Positions 1-12,009 of a DNA stretch of 64,000 nucleotides are shown piece by piece. This DNA is from Elephas maximus indicus. Taxonomy: Eukaryota; Chordata; Mammalia; Proboscidea; Elephantidae. Within the stretch, counting starts at the first letter, position 1, and every line of letters begins with the position of its first letter. The notes under the pieces are model-generated. The model saw only the letters and a list, made by a program, of their open reading frames with translations, had not been told where the DNA came from and did not search any database. The stretch covers positions 148,062,823-148,126,822 of the forward strand of contig NC_064822.1 of the NCBI RefSeq assembly GCF_024166365.1. Reading direction: 5' to 3'. Both the position numbers and the translations under genes were made by a program.

Positions 1-1050
1 GGATCTTGGCTGAAAGCAGAGAATAGCAGAAAGATGTTTACCTGCATTTTATTGAGTATGCCAAGGCATTTGATTGTGTGGGTCATAATGAATTATGGAT
101 AACATTTCAAAAAATGGGAATTCCAGAACAGTTACCATGTTTTTTATGCAAATAATGCTTACCCTCTGCTTTTCTTTGCAGGTCAAAGCCTCCCCCATTG
201 AGGTATTTTCATAAGGGTGATATGCCATTTTTTTTTTTTACAGCAACATGTGGAAGAGGGTTGACTTTTAAGTGTGCCTCATGGCAGTAGGGCATGACCA
301 GCAAATAAACTCAAAAGGCACATAGTGTGTTCACACAAAAACTGTAACACAGACCAAGAGACAGTTGTTTGAACAGAACAAGGGGATACTGCATGGTTTA
401 AAATCATGAAAGTTGTGTGTCAGGTTTGTATCCTTCAACCATACATGTTCAATCTATATACTGAGCAAATAATCCAAGAAACTGGATTATATGAAGAAGC
501 AGATGACATCAGGATTGGAGGAAGACTCGTTAACAGCCTGTGATATGCAGATGACACAACATTGCTTACTGAAAATGAAGAGGACTTCAAGGACTTACCA
601 ATGAGGATCAAAGACTACAGCCTTCAGTATGAATTACACCTCAACATAAAGAAAACAAAAGTCCTCACAACTGGACCAATAAGCAACATCATGATAAACA
701 GAGAAAAGATTGAAGTTGTCAAGGATATAATTTTACTTGGATCCACATCAATGCCCATGGAAGCAGAAGTGAAGAAATTAAACAATATGTTGCATTGGGC
801 AATCTGCTGCAAAAGACCTCTTTAAAGTGTTAAAAAGCAAAGATACCACCTTGAGGAGTAAGATGTGCCTGACCCAAGCCATGATATTTTCAATAGTTCC
901 ATATGCACCAAAAACTGGACAATGAATAAGAAATACCAAAGAAGAATTGATGCAGTTGAATTATGGCATTAATGAAGAATATTGAGTATACCATGGACTG
1001 CCAGAAGAATGAACAAATCTGTCATGGAAGAAATACAGCCAGAATGCTCC
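1..1050 (+). mobile_element. RTE-type LINE fragment, reverse transcriptase part (left half of a split copy)
   Basis: Non-LTR retrotransposon relic in sense orientation. The first 130 bases encode, with frame breaks, the RT stretch containing a YAKAFDCV-like block, also legible at 61778-62365 on the minus strand. Positions 562-825 encode the RT region with NIKKTKVLTTG, which follows the degenerate ADDT-like catalytic block (cagatgacaca at 547-557). Frames are broken repeatedly, so it is not functional. It starts outside the window. At 1050 it is cut by a MaLR-like element and resumes at 2740. Bases 150-440 match less well. Confidence 0.85.
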
Positions 1051-2739
1051 TGACAAAGACTTTCCTCCAGAGCCAAAGGAGAGAGAAAGCTTTCCCCTGG
1101 ACCTGGGGCTCTGAATTTGGATGTCTAGCCTACTAGACTGTGAGAGAATAAACTCCTGTTTGTTAAAGCCATCCTCTTGTGGTATTTCTGTTACAGCAGC
1201 ACTAGACGACTAAGACAGAATTTGGTACACAGAAAGCGGGGTGCTGCTCTAACAGCTACCTGAAATGTGGAAGTGGTTTTGAAACTGTAAATAGATACAG
1301 GACTCAGAAGGAAATGAGGAGAGCTGTTACACTGGAGATGGTGCAGACTGTGAGAAGAAGCAGCAGCAGAGAAGTGGCAGCAGCAGAACTAAGAAACCAG
1401 CACAAGGCAGCACTGGAGCCAACCCACAGAGTAAAAAGGCTGAGTACCTGTGCACAGGAGGCTTCCTGGCGAAGTGGGGTGCCTCTGAGCACTTATTGGT
1501 GGAGCTAGGCTTGCCAATGCTGGAGCAAGAGAATTGAATGCCTTCTGGCTGAAGTTTACTGACAGATTGGCAAGCCTTCAGGCACTTATTGGTGGAGTTA
1601 CAGAGCTTTGGAACACTTACCCCAGGAGGGCAGAAGCAAACAGTGAGGCCGAGGGGCCAAGAGGCCAAGGAACCAGGAAGCAGAAGCTGAAGAGACAAGG
1701 AACACAAGAAACAGAGATGCCTCAGTCTCAAAGGGTGGAGCCCTCACTCAGATGGACTAGGAGTATGGAGCCATGCAAAGCCAAGGGAGCAGAGTTGCTG
1801 TTCCAGTGGGCCTGGAAGGCAGAGCTGAAGCCCAGGGCTGAGGGGCCTCCACCCAGAATCCAGAGAATGTATGGCCAGCACTCAGAGTTTGGAGGGCAGA
1901 GCCATTGTCTAAGTAGTCTCAGACAACAGAGGACTATTTTCAAGCCTTGAGGGCTAATGTAATGTGTTCTGCTGACGTTGATGTGCTTGGTGCTGTTATC
2001 CCTTCTTTCCCTCCAATTTTTCCCATTTGTTATGGAAATGTCCAGCTTGTGTCTGCTCCACCATTATACCTTGGAAGCAGACAACTTGTAACCTAGATTT
2101 CACAGATGAAGAGGAATTTTTGGATTTTGGACTTGGAGTTGACTTAAGACTTTTGCTATATGATGGGGTGAATGTGTTTTACATGTGGCAAAGACGTGAA
2201 TTTTTGGGAGGCCAAAAGGTGAATGTTATGGATTGAATTGTGTCCCCCCAAAATGTGTGTCAACTTGGCTAGGCCATGATTCCCAGTATTGTGTGATTGT
2301 CTACCATTTTGTCATCTGATGTGATTTTCCTGTGTGTTGTAAATCCTATCTCTATGATGTTAATGAGTTGAAATTAGCAGCAGTTATATTAATGAGGTAG
2401 GGCTCAATCTACAAGATTAGGTTGCATCTTAAGTCATTCTCTTTTGAGCTATAAAAGAGAAATGAGCAGAGAGACATGGGAACCTCATAGCACCAAGAAA
2501 GCAATGCCAGGAGCAGAGCACCTCCTTTGGACTGGGGTTCCTGTGCATAGAAGCTCCTAGACCAGGTAAAGATTGATGACAAGGACCTTCCTCCAGAGTC
2601 AACAGAGAAAGCTTTCCCCTGGAACTGGCATCCTGAATTCAGACTTCTAGCATCCTAGACTGTGAAAGAATAAATTTCTGTTTGTGATAGCCATCCACTT
2701 GTGGTATTTCCGTTACAGCAGCACTAGATGAGTAAGACA
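1051..2739 (+). mobile_element. MaLR-like LTR retrotransposon inserted in the RTE copy
   Basis: A non-coding ERVL-MaLR-type element with a short 5' LTR remnant (1051-1217, ending ctaagaca), an internal part (1218-2223) opening with the MaLR-like block gaatttggtac plus ggggtgctgct, and a full 3' LTR (2224-2739) starting TGTTATGGATTGAATTGTG and ending GTAAGACA. GCTCC lies on both sides (1046-1050 and 2740-2744), as expected for a 5-bp target duplication. The RTE sequence is continuous across the gap. The internal part has no retroviral coding domains; its modest open frames are fortuitous. Confidence 0.8.
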
Positions 2740-3003
2740 GCTCCTTAGAAGTGAGAATGTGAGACTTCAACTCACCAACCTCAGACACATTGCCAGGAGG
2801 GATTGGTCCCTGGAGAATGACATCGTGCTCGGTAAAGTAGAGGGTCTGTGAAAAAAAGGAAGACCCTCAATAATATAGCTTGATACAGTGGCTGCAACAA
2901 TGGGTTCTAACTTAGCAACGATTGTGAGGATGGCGCAGGACAAGGCAGTGTTTTGTTCAGTTGTACATAGGGTTGGAACTGGCTCTAGGGCAACTAACAA
3001 CAA
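2740..3003 (+). mobile_element. RTE-type LINE 3' end (right half of the split copy)
   Basis: Continues the copy interrupted at 1050. It shows the conserved RTE 3' end seen elsewhere in the window (35085-35330, 37610-38243): a ggtaaagtagagggtc block, a tgg-ctgcaacaatggg block, a gatggcgcaggac block and a terminal caactaacaacaaca. The coding frame is broken. Confidence 0.85.
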
Positions 3004-3065
3004 CATTGGGTCCAATAGGGTTGGTAATCACTGATTTAATCTTTGCTTCTAACTGTTGCATAGTA

Positions 3066-3350
3066 CTTGTTAAAGATTGAATTATGTCCCCCCAAAATAT
3101 GTGTTGAAATCCTAACTTCTGTACCTGTAAATATGACCATGTTTGCAAATAGGGTTTTTGTTACATTAACGACATTATACATTATGTGTGGGGGTCCAAA
3201 ACCTTATCACTTCTAACTTGTGAAGAGAGAACAAAATAAACACAGCAACACACACAGAGAAAGAGAGATGCCATGTGAGGATCTGTCTAAAGCAAAGGAA
3301 TGCCATAGATCATCAACAGATACCTGAAACCAGAAGTAAGGCCCATAGAA
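3066..3350 (+). mobile_element. MaLR/MLT1-like LTR fragment
   Basis: Begins with tgttaaagattgaattatg followed by a C tract and aaaatatgtgttgaaatcc, the typical 5' start of MLT1-type LTRs. The later part keeps a diverged agagagatgccatgtgagg block. It is old and diverged, with an uncertain right end. A poly-A run follows at about 3387-3404. Confidence 0.55.
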
Positions 3351-4424
3351 GGAACTGATATGGCCAACACCCTGATTTGGAAATGTTAAAAAAAAAAAAA
3401 AAAAACTTAAAGACTTGGAGGATAGAAATAGAAGTATGTGATTTAGTATAGGATGAGTCGTAGCTCCTAAGCAAGCAAGCTGAACATATCCAAACACATC
3501 TCTGAGTATGCTTTAACTCATATAAAGTTATAAAATTGTATTTCTTTCTGGAACAAAAAGACTGGGAAAAGAAATCAACTCCTAGGATTGGCGATGAAAG
3601 AAAGAGATAAAAGGAACTGCTGCTTTTAGCCAGAAAATAGAAGTTTAAAGGGTGGCATGTCAAATGTCAGTCCATGTTTTGGAGAGGGTTTCCCTCCTTG
3701 CAAAAGGCATTCATAAAATGAAAGAAAAAGTTTTTGTGAATTTAAAAATGTCATTAACTTCTCATGTGAGGCTAGGATATAATTTTAAAAAAGGCCGAGA
3801 GTTTCTACAAATAGTTCCATGAGGCAACAGGAAGCAGGAGTCACTTGTACTGTCGCTGAGTTTCACTGAAAGTTAGTTTAAAAATTTTAATTGCTTTTGA
3901 ATAGACAATTGAAGCCATGAAGAGGTGGCAATAACTGATATGTTGCCATGGTAACATATCCTTTCCAGCTGAGGAAGCTATACAAATGAAAGGATATAGG
4001 TCAGAAGGTATTTACACTGACAAAACAAGTACATATTAAAATCAAATGCTTTTGTAAACATTATATACCAAAGGATAGTTGTGAATCCTAGGGTCAAGCT
4101 ATTCAAGGCAAATTGATTCATCTTTGAGATGATGTAGCAGGCTGAACCATGAGACATGGGGTATTCAAGGTCAAGAATACCTTCTTCTCTGCATATTGGC
4201 AGTTCAATTTAAAAAAAAAAAGGTCCCTTATGAAACTCTTCTTTTCTGTTGGGATTATCTTTGTGCCATGTGATGGGATATACTCAACTGAAGAATTCTC
4301 CTATAAGGCAGTTCATCTCAGAATGAACTACTCCAGGGTAAGAAGGATCGGTTCTACTTGTTGGGAGTCAATTTTGTACTCTGATTAATAACAAAGTTTC
4401 TTAAATGGAATTGAAGTAAGATAT
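3351..4424. other. Unassigned intergenic sequence
   Basis: AT-rich DNA with no recognised gene or repeat. Short open frames show no codon or family signal. Confidence 0.6.
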
Positions 4425-4580
4425 TAATAAAGGGAGGGAGGGGATACAGGTGAGAAAGAGGAAGAGAGGAATGTAATAAAGTCACCTGTTAGCTCAGAAG
4501 GCAGAAGAAAAGACATAAGAAAGGAAGGAAGGGAAAGAGGAAGAAAGGATGGAAGGGAGATAGAAAGGGAGGAAGAAAAA
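4425..4580. repeat. Purine-rich low-complexity tract (GGAA/GGGA)n
   Basis: About 150 bases of almost pure A and G on the plus strand, with imperfect GGAA and GAGG repeats. The open frame on the complementary strand here reflects composition only. Confidence 0.8.
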
Positions 4581-4604
4581 CAAAACATTGGGAAGCAGTG
4601 TCCC

Positions 4605-4752
4605 ACTTTCTGTCAAGTCCATTCCAACTCATGCTGACCCCATGTGCTACAGAGTAGAACTGTGTTCCATGGAGTGTTTAAGGCTGTGATCTTTTGGAAG
4701 CAGATCTCCAGGCCTTAACACTAGACTGCTTAACTGTTTGGGCCATCCAGGG
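4605..4752 (-). mobile_element. Diverged AfroSINE-type SINE
   Basis: Antisense copy of the tRNA-derived SINE family common in this window. It runs from the tail side (caagtccattccaactcat) to the tRNA-like head (ccatccaggga). The bases between differ strongly from the younger copies. Confidence 0.7.
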
Positions 4753-5592
4753 ATAATAGGAAGAAGATGGTATTTTTCAAGAGAGTGACTGAAATGGAAA
4801 TCTATAGCTATCTTCACAGCATCCAACAGTTCCTTCCATCCTCATGCAACTGCACTTTTTCTCATTTGGGAAATTCTCACTTGAGGCTTTTTAAAATTTG
4901 GTGTGCATGTGGTTAAATGAATATCTAACTATAAGGGTAGTCTCTGATTGGCTTAAGCTAATAATAGGTCCCATTCTCGGTTGGATAAAGTAATTAGTTC
5001 AGTGGCAGCTGACCTAATAATGTAAGCCAGTGTATACTTTTGGAATTTCTAGAAAGGAAAGCTTTTTCGATCTTTTCCTGAAAAGCTTGAAGCTGATGGA
5101 AACCATCAATAAAGACTGGAGATAGAGACACCCTGAGAAAGTTGAACCAAGATGTGGAGCTAGTGACATTTCAGCCCTGAACCAAAGCACAACAGAAGGC
5201 AGAAGTATCCATCAACTTCTCTGCTGCAAGGGCAATTATATTCCCTATTTTCCTTAGACTAGTTTTTTTTTTTTTTTTTTTTTCTAGTTTTGGGAGAGAA
5301 TTCTTACTGATAAATTCCCCTTCATTCCCAAGTTCCCCCACCCCTTTGAACCAAACCAAGGTAACTAAAGTAACTGAAACACAAGAAAATTGTTATACCC
5401 TTGGATTAAGAATCCATAAAAATACCTAGAACATACATTTATGACCTCCCACATGGAAGGCCCTGAAAAAATACGAAAACGAACAAGACTAAATCAGTGC
5501 CATGAAGAGTATGGAAACAATTATGAAGCTAGTATAAGTAAAAAATAATTAGCTGTGTATGCTATCAAAAAAAAAAAAAAAAAAAAAGAGGT
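4753..5592. other. Unassigned intergenic sequence with homopolymer runs
   Basis: No gene or clear repeat family seen. There is a T run at about 5262-5283 and an A run at about 5567-5587. The latter directly precedes the LTR at 5593. Confidence 0.6.
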
Positions 5593-6165
5593 TGTCTTCT
5601 TTATCCAGCATTGCTGTAACAGAAATACCACAAGTGGGTGGCTTTAACAAACAGAAATTTATTCTCCTACAGTCTAGGAGGCTAGAAGTCTGAATTCAAG
5701 GCACCAGCTCCAAGGCAAGTCTTCCTCTTTCTGTTGGTACTCTGGCACGGTCCTTGTCATCAATCTTCCCCTGGCCTAAGAGCTTCTCATTGCAGGGGCC
5801 CCAGGTCCAAATGACACGCACTGCTCCTGGCACTTCTTTCTTGGTGGTATGAGGTCCCCATCTCTCTGCTCACTTCTCTCTCTTTTTTTCTCTTATAAGA
5901 TAAAAATGATGCGGGCCACACTGCAGGGAAACTCCCCTTACATTGGATCAGGGCTGTGACCTGAGTAAGGGTATTGTTGCATCCCACCCTAATTCTCTTC
6001 AACATAATCTAACCTTGCCTCATTAACCACAAGCAGTGGTTAGAATTTACAACACATAGGAAAATTACATCAGATTACAAAATGGAGAACCACCACACAA
6101 TACTGGGAATCATGGCCTAGCCAAGTTGACACATATTTTTGGTGGACACATTTCAATCCATGACA
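5593..6165 (-). mobile_element. Solo MaLR-like LTR, antisense
   Basis: Same LTR family as 2224-2739, reversed: it starts TGTCTTCTTTATCCAGC, passes aacagaaataccacaagtgg, and ends with a caatccatgaca block. Flanks GAGGT (5588-5592) and GAGAT (6166-6170) look like a 5-bp target duplication with one mismatch. Confidence 0.8.
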
Positions 6166-6476
6166 GAGATCTCCAGTGTTATGGGGAGAGAAAGTTTAGG
6201 AAAATTATACTCTGTTGGTGCAGGATGCTTAGAAAAGGATTTCAGCAGGTTGTATTGAAAATGGATTGTTAGACAAGTGAGATTTAAAGAGAGAAAAACA
6301 GGTAAAACACATCCAAGACAGAGGAAGAAAATTCTAAGTAATTGGATTTTCCTGTTGACTTAGGTACAGGACTAAAACATAGACCTAGACTTAGCAAGTC
6401 TAAGTACTATTCTGTACCTATTCCAGAACCGTAAAGAAGAACTCCATATAACACAGTATAGAATCATGTTTAACAT
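6166..6476. other. Unassigned intergenic sequence
   Basis: No gene or confident repeat recognised. Confidence 0.5.
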
Positions 6477-6608
6477 CATGGTCTTTGGAATCAAAGATGT
6501 GTTTAGCTTCCAACTATGCCATTAACTAAACTCAATTATCTTAGATAAGTTACTTAATTAGCCTAAGCTTTTCTCTTCATAACTATAAAATTTGGGGTAC
6601 AATAATTA
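6477..6608 (+). mobile_element. MIR SINE fragment
   Basis: Diverged match to the MIR core: catggtctttggaatcaaag, later taagttacttaattagcc. An ancient mammalian SINE. Confidence 0.55.
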
Positions 6609-6960
6609 ATATCAGTTAACATTCTCTTATGAATGCAATAGTCGTTCTTGTGAATTGATTCCAACTAAATTAAGCCAAGAGATAGTTTATTGAAATTATA
6701 TCTAATGGCTGACAAAATCATGATATAAATACTGGATAATCAGGCTCAGAAATAGAGAAACCATAACAGGCCCATGAAGCTAGGAAGCAAAAACTTCTGG
6801 AAGCTTTTATCTTCAGGTCACCTCTGAAACACATAAACAATAAAAGTTTTCAAATTTTTCAACACTGTGAACAAGATTTGAATTCTAGGGAAGGAGAGAG
6901 AAAACAGCATAGTTTTGATCACACATTTGGGTCACATAATATTTTCTTGGCTAGGGATGA
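6609..6960. other. Unassigned intergenic sequence
   Basis: AT-rich with nothing recognised. It lies between two MIR-like pieces. Confidence 0.5.
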
Positions 6961-7140
6961 GCCAAAACCCCACAGCCTTGGGTTGATTCTGACTTATAGC
7001 GACCCCATAGGGTCTCCAAGGCTGTAAATCTCTATGGAAGCAGACTGTCACCTCTTTCTTCTGCGGAGCCACTGGTGGTTTTGAACTGTTGACCTTTCTT
7101 TAGCAGTCAATTGCTTTAGTCACTGTGCCACCAAAGCTCC
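6961..7140 (-). mobile_element. AfroSINE-type SINE, antisense
   Basis: Near full length in reverse: the tail-side block (ttgattctgacttatagcga), then ggaagcagactgtcacc, ending at the head (ctgtgccaccaaagctcc). Confidence 0.85.
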
Positions 7141-7275
7141 TTAATTAATAATCTTAATAATCAGGAGTAGGCCTAGCTTTATAACTAGTAATCTGTTAAA
7201 GCCGTATCCAATAAAGGAGAATTAATTCTCCAAAAGAAATCAGGGTACAACTAGCAAAGATGGTGGAATGGATAT

Positions 7276-7350
7276 TGGGACACTTATAGGATTACTGTGA
7301 GATTTAAACGAAGTAATGCATATGAAATGTAAGCATAATGCCTGAATTAT
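7276..7350 (+). mobile_element. Possible MIR 3' part
   Basis: ggattactgtgagatttaa and tgtaagcataatgcctgaa resemble the 3' half of MIR. It may belong with 6477-6608. Confidence 0.4.
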
Positions 7351-7402
7351 AGTGGTTATGTAATAATAACATTTATACTACTATTGGTAGCTAATATTTA
7401 TG

Positions 7403-10400
7403 AGGCCTTTCCTTTTTTTAAATTGTACATTAGATGAAGGTTTACAGAACAAACCAGCTACTCATTAAACAATTAGTACACATTGTTTTGTGACATTGGT
7501 TACCAGGCGCACAACATGTCAACACTTTCCCTTCTCCACCTTGGGTCCCCTCCTGCCATCTAGTCCTTGTCCCTGGGTTGTGTGCTCATTAAGTCATTTA
7601 GTCTCGTTTTGTTTTATAGGCCTTTCTAATCTTTGACTGAAGGGTAAACCTCAGGAGTGACATTCTTACTGAGTTAAAAGGTGTCTGAGGGCCATACTTT
7701 CAGAGTTTCTCCGCTCTCTCTTCTACTCTGTCAGACCAGTAAGTGTGTTCTTTATTCGTGAGTTAGAATTTTGTTCTACATTTTTCTCCAACTCTGTCTG
7801 GGATCCTCTATGTGATCCCTGTCAGAGTAGTCAGTAGTGGTAGCTGAGCACCATCTGGTTGTGCTGGACTCAGTCTGGTGGAGGCTATGATAGTTGTGAT
7901 CCATTTGGACTAATCTTTCCTTTATGTCTTTGGTTTTCCTCATTCTCCCTTGCTCCAGAAGTGGTGAGACCTGTGGAGGAATATCTTAGATGGGTGCTCA
8001 CAAGCTTTTAAGACCCCAGATGCTACTTACCAAAGTAGAGTGTAGAACACTTTCTTTATAAACTCTGTTATACCAGTTGAGCTAGATGTTCCCCAAGACC
8101 ATGGTCCCTACAACCCTTAGCCCAGTAATTTGATCCCTCAGGTTTTTTTTTTATGGAGCTTCCATGACCTTGCCTCGGTCAAGCTGTTCTGGCTTCCCCA
8201 GTATTGTGTACTGTCTTACCCTTCACCAAAGTCATGACTTATCTATTGTCTTTTAGTGTTTTTCCATCCCCATCCCTCCCCTCTCTCATACCATCAAAGA
8301 TTGTTTCTCTTTCATGAGTTTTTATACTAGTGATCTCCTACAATATTAATCCTTTTGTGATTGACATATTTCACTCAGCATAATGCCCTCCAGATTCATC
8401 GTTGTTCTTTATCATTGCGTAATACTCAATTGTGTATGTGTACCATAGTTTGTTTATCCATTCATCTGATGATGGGCATCTAAGTTGTTTCTACCTTTTT
8501 GCTGTTGTGAACAATGCTGCTGTGAACATGGGTGTGCATATATCCATTTGTGTGACAGCTCTTATTTCTCTAGGATATATTCCTAGGAGTGGAATTATGG
8601 ATCATATGGTATTTCTATTTCTAGCTTTCTAAGGAAGAACCATATCATTTTCCAGAATGGTAGTACCATTTTGCATTATGACCAGCAGTGCATAAGTGTT
8701 CCAAGCTCCCCACAACCTCTCCAACATTTGTTATTTTGTTTTATTTGTGCCAGTAATGCAGGGGTGAGATGGCATCTATTGTGGTTTTGATTTGCATTTC
8801 TCTAATGGCTAGTGATCTGGAGCATTTCCTCATGTGTTAGCTGCTTGAATTTCTTCTCTGGTGAAGTGTCTGTTCATTTCCTTTGCCCATTTTTTAATTG
8901 GATTATTTGTCTTTTTGTTGCAGCAGTGTTTGATTTTCCTATAGATTTTAGATATTAGATCTTTGTCAGATTTGTAATAGCCAATTTTTTTTCCCCCAGT
9001 TTGTAGGTTCTCTTTTTACCCTTTTGGTGAAGTCTTTTGATGAGCATAAATGTTTAATTTTTAGAAGATCCCGGTTATCTAGCTTATCTTTTGGAATTTG
9101 TGTGTTGTAAAAAAAAAAAATAATAATAATAATAATTTTTTAATTTTTTTTTTTAGTTATGGTTTTATCCTGTTCATGCCGTGTATTATGGCCTTTAGCA
9201 CTGATCCTTTTTTTTCTTCTATGATCTTTATTGTTTTTGGTTTTATATTTAGGTCTTTGATCCATTTGGAATTATTTTTTCTGTATGGTGTGAGGTATGG
9301 GTCCTTGTTTCATTTTTTTTGCAGATGGACATCCAGTTCTGCCAGCACCGTTTGTTAAAAAGACTGCCTTTTCCCCATTTGATGGACTTTGGGCCCTTGT
9401 CAAAATCAGGTGGCCACAGGTGGAAGGATTTACATATGAGTTCTCAGTTCTGTTCTATTGGTCAATGTACCTGTTGTTGTACCAGTACCAGGCTGTTTTG
9501 ACTACCGTTGCTGTATAGTAGATTCTGAGGTCAGGTAGTGCGAGTGCTCCTACTTTAATCTTCAGTAGTGCTTTACTTATCTGGGACCTCTTCCTTTTCC
9601 ATATAAAGTAAATGATTAGTTTTTCCATCTCTTTAAGGAATGCTGTTGGTATTTGGATTGGGATTACATTGTATTTGTAGATTGCTTTGGGCAGAATTGA
9701 CATTTTCCCAATGTTGAGTCTACCTATCCATGAGCATGGTATGTTTTTCCATGTATGTAGATCTCTTTTGGTTTCTTGCGGTAGTGTCTTGTAGTTTCCT
9801 TTGTGTAGGTCTTTCACAACCCTGGTTAGATTTATTCCTAAGTATTTTTTTTTTAGGGGCTATTATAAATAGAATTGTTTTCCTGATTTCCTTTTTGTAG
9901 TTCTCTTTATTGGTGTATAGGAATCCAATGGTTTTTGTATGTTTGTCTTGTATCCTGTTACTCTGCTAAATCTATTAGTTCCAGTAGTTTTCTCATGGAA
10001 TCTTTTGGTTTTTCTATGTGTAGTGTCATATAGTCCGCAAATAAAGACAGTTTTACTTCTTCATTACCAATTTGGATTTCGTTTATTTCTTTTTCTTGCC
10101 TTACTGGTCTAGCTAAGATTTCCAGCACAATGTTAAATAGGAGTAGTGATAAAGGGTTTCCTTGTCTTGTTCCTGTTCTCAAGGGGAATGTTTTCAACCT
10201 CTCTCCATTAAGAATGATGTTGATTGTTGGTTTTGTATCGATGCACTTTATTATGATGAGGAATTTCCCTTCTATACCTATTTATTGAGGTTTTTTTTTT
10301 TTTTTTTTTAATAAGGAATGGGTGTTGAACTTTGTGTAATGCCTTTTCTGCATTGATTGAGATGATCGTGTGATTCTTTTATTTATACGGTAGATTACAT

Positions 10401-10987
10401 TGATCGATTTTCTAATGTTGAATCATCCTTGCATACCTGGTATGAATCCCACTTGGTCATGGTGTATTATTTATTTTTTTTATACAATGCTGAATTCTAT
10501 TGGCTAGAATTTTGTTGAGAATTTTTGCATCTATATTCATGAAAGATATTGGTCTGTAAGATTCTTTTTATGTGGTTTCTTTGCCTCGTTTTGGTATCAG
10601 GGTTATGCTGGCTTCATAGAATGAACTTCATAGAATGAACTATCCCTTCCTTTTTTATGATCTGAAATAGTTTGAGTAGTACTGGTGTAAGCTCTTCTCT
10701 GAATGATTGGTAGAATTCTCCAGTGAAGCCATCTGAACAAGGGCTCTTTTTTTGTTGGGAGTTTTTTTTCTTGTTGTTGTTATTACCGTTTTAATATCTT
10801 CTCTTGTTATGAATCTGTTCAGGTTTTCAACATTATTTTGGGTTAGCTTGGGTAGGTAGTGTGTTTCTAGAAACTTGTCCATTTCCTCTGGGTTTTCAAA
10901 TTTGTTGGAGTATAGTTTTTCATAGTACTCTGTTATGATCCTTTTTATTTTAGTTCAGTCTGTTGTAATGTCCACCATTTCATTCTT
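7403..10987 (-). mobile_element. Older L1, 3' UTR and C-terminal ORF2 (segment 1 of a split copy)
   Basis: Antisense L1. From left to right it holds the 3' UTR (7403 to about 8330) and ORF2 read from its C-terminal end. Recognisable minus-strand ORF2 pieces lie at 9455-9817 ([16 protein letters not shown]), 9958-10197 ([20 protein letters not shown]) and 10655-10882. Many stops and frameshifts make it non-functional. At 10987 it is interrupted by a younger L1 and continues at 18803. Confidence 0.9.
10975..10987. repeat. Target-site duplication of the young L1, left copy
   Basis: The 13 bases CCATTTCATTCTT recur exactly at 18803-18815. They border the 3' (poly-T on this strand) end of the inserted L1. 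Confidence 0.85.
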
Positions 10988-11023
10988 TTTTTTTTTGGAC
11001 ACTTTTTTTTTTTTTTTAATTTT

Positions 11024-12009
11024 TATTAAGCTTCAAGTGAATATTTACCATTCCAATCAGTCTGTCACATGTAGGTTTACATACATCTTACTCCCTTCTC
11101 CCACTTGCTCTCCCCCTATTGAGTCAGCCCTTACAGTCTCTCGTTTCGTGCCAATTTTGCCATCTTCCCTCTCTCTTTATCTTCCCATCCCCCCTCCAGT
11201 CAAGAGTTGCCTACACACTCTCCCGTGTCCACCTGATTTAATCAGCTCACTCTTCATCAGCATCTCTCTCCCCGCCACTGACCAGTCCTTTTCGTGCCTG
11301 ATGATTTGTCTTCGGGGATGGTTCCTGTCCTGTGCCATCAGAAGTTCTGGGGAGCATTGTCTCTGGGATTCCTCTAGTCGCAATCATACCATTAGGTGTG
11401 GTCTTTTAGTGAGAATTTGGGGTCTGTATCCCATTGGTCTCCTGCTCCCTCAGGAGTTGTCTGTTGTGTTCCCTGACAGGACAGACATCAATTGTGGCTG
11501 GGCACCAACTAGTTCTTCTGGTCTCAGGATAATGTAGGTCTCTGGTTCATATGGCCCTTTCTGTCTCTTGGGTTCTTAGTTGTCGTGTGACCTTGGTGTT
11601 CTTCCTTTGCCTTTGCTCCAGGTGGGTTGAGACCAATTAATGTATTTTAGATGGCCGCTTGTTGGCATTTAGGACCCCAGGCGCCACAATTCAAAGTGGG
11701 ATGCAGAGCGTTTTCATAATAGAATTGTTTTGCCCATTGACTTAGAAGTCCCCTCAAACCAAGTTCCCCAGACCCCAGCCCCGGCTTCGCTGACCTTTGA
11801 AGCTTTCATTTTATCCCGGAAACCTCTTTACTTTTAATCCAGTCCAATTAGGCTGACCTTCCTTGTTTTGAGTGTTGTCTTTCCCTTCACCCAAAGCAGT
11901 TCTTATCTACAGATTGATCTATGAAAAGCCCTCTCCCTCCCTCCCTCCCTCCCCCCTTTGTAACCACAAAAGTATGTGTTCTTCTCCGTTTTTTCTATTT
12001 CTCAAGATC
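11024..12009 (-). other. L1 3' UTR
   Basis: Non-coding part of the young L1 between the ORF2 stop and the tail. It includes a (CCCT)n-type pyrimidine tract at about 11928-11957 (purine-rich on the sense strand). The 200-codon open frame on the plus strand (10935-11537) is antisense to this UTR and is not considered a gene. Confidence 0.8.

Noticed and set aside
1314-1950. Overlapping open frames inside the MaLR-like internal region
   Set aside because: No retroviral or cellular domain is visible; both strands are open because of base composition.
4424-4606. Ser/Pro/Leu-rich minus-strand open frame
   Set aside because: Translation of the purine-rich low-complexity tract on the other strand.
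10935-11537. 200-codon plus-strand open frame
   Set aside because: It is antisense to the 3' UTR of the young L1, spans the poly-T tail and the insertion junction, and shows no domain.
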